From positions 1-5,603 of the forward strand of contig CALXGC010000149.1 in NCBI GenBank assembly GCA_944387755.1: a stretch of DNA of 5,603 nt. The letters run 5' to 3'. The notes beneath the pieces were generated by a model. That model saw only the letters and a list, made by a program, of their open reading frames with translations, did no database searches and was not told the DNA's origin. The stretch is from an uncultured Oscillospiraceae bacterium (GTDB lineage: Bacteria; Bacillota_A; Clostridia; Oscillospirales; Oscillospiraceae). This document shows, piece after piece, positions 3,843-5,603 of this stretch. How positions within the stretch are numbered: the stretch's first letter is position 1; every line of letters begins with the position of its first letter. The position numbers and the translations under genes were made by a program.

Positions 3843-5195
3843 ATGAACAAGTACATCGAGAGAGTTCTGGCGGACACCAAGGCGAAGAACGCCAACGAGC
3901 CGGAGTTCCTGCAGACCGTGGAGGAAGTGCTCAGCTCCCTGGAGCCCGTGATCGACGCCCATCCCGAATATGAGAAGGCCGCTCTGCTGGAGCGCATGGT
4001 GGAGCCGGAGCGCGCCATCGAGTTCCGCGTCACCTGGGAGGACGACAACCACGTCTGGCACGTCAACCGCGGCTACCGCGTGCAGTACAACGCGGCCCTG
4101 GGCCCCTACAAGGGCGGCATTCGCTTTGACCCCTCCGTGAACCTCTCCATCATCAAGTTCCTGGGCTTTGAGCAGGTGTTCAAAGACGCCATGACCGGCC
4201 TGCCCATCGGCGGCGCCAAGGGCGGCGCGGACTTCGATCCCCGCGGCCGCAGCGACGCCGAGATCATGCGCTTCTGCCAGGCCTTTATCACTGAGCTGTA
4301 CCGCCACATCGGCCAGGACATCGACTGCCCCGCCGGCGACCTGGGCTGCGGCGGCCGCGAGATCGGCTATATGTACGGCCAGTACCGCCGCATCGTGGGC
4401 GCCGCTGAGATGGGCGCTCTGTCCGGCAAGGCCGTCACCACCGGCGGCTCCATCCTCCGTCCCGAGGCCACCGGCTACGGCGCGGTGTACTATCTGGTGG
4501 AGGTCCTCAAGCACGACGGCGAGGACATCAAGGGCAAGCGTCTGGCCATCTCCGGCTTCGGCAACGTGGCCTGGGGCATCATGAAGAAGGCCGCCGAGCT
4601 GGGCGCCAAAGTCACCTATATGGCCGGCCCCGACGGCTATGTCCACGATCCCGACGGCATCGACACCGACGAGAAGCTCAACTTCATCCTGGAGATGCGC
4701 GCCAAGGACTCCATGCACTGCCAGCCCTATGCCGAGCGCTTTGACTGCGAGTTCGTCCCCGGTCAGAAGTGCTGGGGCGTGAAGGACGTGGACGTCTATA
4801 TGCCCTCCGCCACCCAGAACGACGTGAACCTGGATTGGGCCAAGAAGATTGCCGAGTCCGGCGTCAAGTACTACATCGAAGTGGCCAATATGCCCACCAC
4901 CAACGACGCCCTGGAGTTCCTGAAGGGCCAGAAGCACATGGTCGTCGCCCCCTCCAAGGCCGTCAACGCCGGCGGCGTGTCCGTCTCCGAGCTGGAGATG
5001 GCCCAGAACGCCGAGCGCCTGTACTGGACCGCCGAAGAGGTGGACGCCAAGCTGCAGGGCATCATGAAGAACATCTACCACTCCTCCGTGGAGGTCGCGG
5101 AGCGCTACGGCCTGGGCTATGACCTGGTGGCCGGCGCCAACATCGTGGGCTTCCAGAAGGTGGCCGACGCCATGATGGCTCAGGGCATCTTCTAA
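3843..5195 (+). CDS. gdhA: Glutamate dehydrogenase, hexameric 50-kDa class, probably NAD-dependent
   Basis: Catalyses the reversible oxidative deamination of glutamate to 2-oxoglutarate and ammonium in the cytoplasm. At 450 residues it has the length of E. coli GdhA and C. symbiosum GDH. Substrate and catalytic residues are present: K90 (GPYKGG), K114 (FKDA), K126 (GGAKGG), the catalytic D166 (PAGD), then RPEATGYG (206-213), the Rossmann loop GFGNVAWG (238-245), CATQN-like SATQND (322-327), ANMPTTN (348-354) and NAGG (375-378). F239 and P263 match the C. symbiosum residues (F238, P262) linked to NAD preference, so the common 'NADP-specific' label may be wrong; this is inference. Start: AGGAGG (3828-3833) lies 9 bases before ATG 3843, and MNKYIERV aligns with the family N-terminus; earlier in-frame ATGs at 3744 and 3777 are disfavoured. 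The gene is monocistronic. Arg codons are almost all CGC and Gly codons GGC, unlike its neighbours, suggesting high expression. Confidence 0.97.
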   Translation: MNKYIERVLADTKAKNANEPEFLQTVEEVLSSLEPVIDAHPEYEKAALLERMVEPERAIEFRVTWEDDNHVWHVNRGYRVQYNAALGPYKGGIRFDPSVNLSIIKFLGFEQVFKDAMTGLPIGGAKGGADFDPRGRSDAEIMRFCQAFITELYRHIGQDIDCPAGDLGCGGREIGYMYGQYRRIVGAAEMGALSGKAVTTGGSILRPEATGYGAVYYLVEVLKHDGEDIKGKRLAISGFGNVAWGIMKKAAELGAKVTYMAGPDGYVHDPDGIDTDEKLNFILEMRAKDSMHCQPYAERFDCEFVPGQKCWGVKDVDVYMPSATQNDVNLDWAKKIAESGVKYYIEVANMPTTNDALEFLKGQKHMVVAPSKAVNAGGVSVSELEMAQNAERLYWTAEEVDAKLQGIMKNIYHSSVEVAERYGLGYDLVAGANIVGFQKVADAMMAQGIF

Positions 5196-5225
5196 TTCTG
5201 ATTTCCCTCTCTCTTCTCCGCACAG

Positions 5226-5263
5226 AAGACGGGCCGCAGGGACTTCCCCGCGGCCCGTCTTTG
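5226..5263 (+). terminator. Rho-independent terminator of gdhA
   Basis: An 11-bp perfect stem, AGACGGGCCGC (5227-5237) with GCGGCCCGTCT (5250-5260), plus an outer A-T pair, encloses a loop in which GGG and CCC can pair further. Only a short T-run follows (5260-5262), but the stem is very stable; a second T-run lies at 5273-5279. It begins 30 bases after the gdhA stop codon. Confidence 0.85.
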
Positions 5264-5289
5264 CAGCGGAAATTTTTTTGAAAAAAGCC

Positions 5290-5318
5290 TTGACAGAGCC
5301 CGCACCCCATGGTAAGAT
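5290..5318 (+). promoter_or_regulatory. SigA-type promoter of the tRNA operon
   Basis: A perfect -35 box TTGACA (5290-5295) and TAAGAT (5313-5318) have a 17-base spacer. An AT-rich tract (5271-5286) lies just upstream and could be an UP-like element. The predicted start is near 5325, giving a leader of about 30 nt before the first tRNA. Confidence 0.85.
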
Positions 5319-5332
5319 AATAGAGCGCTTAA

Positions 5333-5354
5333 ACGAGACCGGCGCCGCTCTCGT
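5333..5354 (+). other. Hairpin in the tRNA precursor leader, flush with the tRNA-Leu 5' end
   Basis: ACGAGA (5333-5338) pairs with TCTCGT (5349-5354), closing a GC-rich 10-base loop. The 3' arm ends at the base before the mature 5' end of tRNA-Leu, where RNase P cuts. The loop also contains CCGGC (5339-5343), complementary to GCCGG of the acceptor 5' strand (5355-5359). Confidence 0.5.
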
Positions 5355-5441
5355 GCCGGAGTGGCGAAATTGGCAGACGCCCGGGACTTAAAATCCCGTG
5401 GGAGAAATCCCGTGCCGGTTCGATCCCGGTCTCCGGCACCA
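5355..5441 (+). tRNA. tRNA-Leu (anticodon UAA)
   Basis: A class II tRNA of 87 bases including an encoded CCA end. The acceptor stem GCCGGAG (5355-5361) pairs with CTCCGGC (5431-5437). The anticodon stem CGGGA/TCCCG (5382-5386, 5394-5398) holds the loop CTTAAAA with anticodon TAA at 5389-5391, reading UUA and UUG. The long variable arm GGGA-GAAA-TCCC (about 5400-5411) is typical of Leu. The T-loop is TTCGATC (5419-5425). It is the first gene of a two-tRNA transcript. Confidence 0.98.
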
Positions 5442-5446
5442 TATAT

Positions 5447-5522
5447 CGCGGGATAGAGCAGTTGGCAGCTCGTCGGGCTCATAACCCGGAGGTCGGAGGT
5501 TCAAGTCCTCCTCCCGCAACCA
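5447..5522 (+). tRNA. Initiator tRNA-fMet (anticodon CAU)
   Basis: A 76-base tRNA with encoded CCA. The acceptor CGCGGGA (5447-5453) faces TCCCGCA (5512-5518), so the first pair is the unpaired C1-A72 that marks bacterial initiators and permits formylation. The anticodon stem carries three consecutive G-C pairs (GGG 5475-5477 with CCC 5485-5487), needed for P-site selection. The loop CTCATAA has anticodon CAT at 5480-5482. The gene follows tRNA-Leu by only 5 bases (TATAT), so both come from one precursor. Confidence 0.98.
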
Positions 5523-5524
5523 GA

Positions 5525-5565
5525 AATCCGCTGGAATCATGTGATTCCAGCGGATTATTTTTGTT
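5525..5565 (+). terminator. Strong rho-independent terminator of the tRNA operon
   Basis: A perfect 15-base inverted repeat, AATCCGCTGGAATCA (5525-5539) and TGATTCCAGCGGATT (5542-5556), with almost no loop is followed by ATTTTTGTTTT. It begins 2 bases after the CCA of tRNA-fMet, so transcription ends immediately. The remaining bases to 5603 are AT-rich with nothing I can identify. Confidence 0.96.
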
Positions 5566-5603
5566 TTCTGCAACTTTTTCGCGAGGTTTATTTTGGGTTT
5601 CTG

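Noticed and set aside
3810..5081. A 423-residue open frame antisense to gdhA
   Set aside because: It is the mirror of a GC-rich, codon-biased gene: its composition is dominated by G, V, A, L, H and D, there are no recognisable motifs, and GdhA on the other strand is certain.
5192..5573. Minus-strand open frames across the tRNA genes (with GDRDRTGTGFLPRDFKSRAS-like and EDLNLRPPGYEPDELPTALS-like peptides)
   Set aside because: These are the well-known false proteins produced by translating antisense tRNA genes; the tRNA structures explain the sequence fully.
1..5603. Mobile element, CRISPR array, toxin-antitoxin or defence system
   Set aside because: I found no transposase or integrase, no regularly spaced repeats, no paired small overlapping genes, and no attachment-site duplication of the tRNA 3' ends within the window.

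Overview
This 5.6-kb stretch is an ordinary chromosomal segment from a GC-rich, low-copy-tRNA-type Firmicute. I infer an anaerobic gut Clostridia member, most likely the Oscillospiraceae group (Flavonifractor/Intestinimonas-like). The reasons are a Bacillus/Clostridium-type long SRP RNA with an Alu domain, strong AGGAGG ribosome binding sites, CCA-encoding tRNA genes, GC-rich codons, and a glutamate dehydrogenase that resembles the Clostridium symbiosum enzyme as I remember it. The genus is not proven by the sequence.

Layout, left to right. (1) Minus strand: the SRP RNA gene, cut off at its 3' end by the left edge, with its promoter at 267-295. (2) Plus strand, divergent from it: a promoter at 326-354, a leader of about 130 nt, and a minimal DEAD-box RNA helicase (492-1661). 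(3) A GC-rich 160-bp gap, then a 69-residue PspC-domain membrane protein (1822-2031). (4) A bidirectional terminator shared with a convergent YbjN-domain gene on the minus strand (2066-2563), which has its own near-consensus promoter. (5) Divergent from that, a two-part GNAT acetyltransferase (2674-3528) with a strong terminator. (6) A 314-bp AT-rich intergenic region carrying a candidate promoter and a structured RNA leader, then gdhA (3843-5195) and its terminator. (7) A two-tRNA operon, Leu(UAA) and initiator fMet(CAU), with a consensus-like promoter, a leader hairpin and a very strong terminator.

The transcription units look independent: nearly every one has its own promoter and terminator. 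The common theme is core housekeeping: protein targeting, RNA remodelling, translation initiation and nitrogen/glutamate metabolism. I see no mobile element, CRISPR array, toxin-antitoxin pair or defence cassette.

I did not find a convincing new multi-gene system. The observation most worth following up is the uncharacterised structured 5' leader of gdhA (about 3745-3812), which I could not match to a riboswitch class from memory. After that come residue-level features of GdhA: an NAD-type cofactor signature and two cysteines flanking the catalytic Asp. The two alternative hairpins at the 5' end of the SRP RNA precursor are also worth a look.
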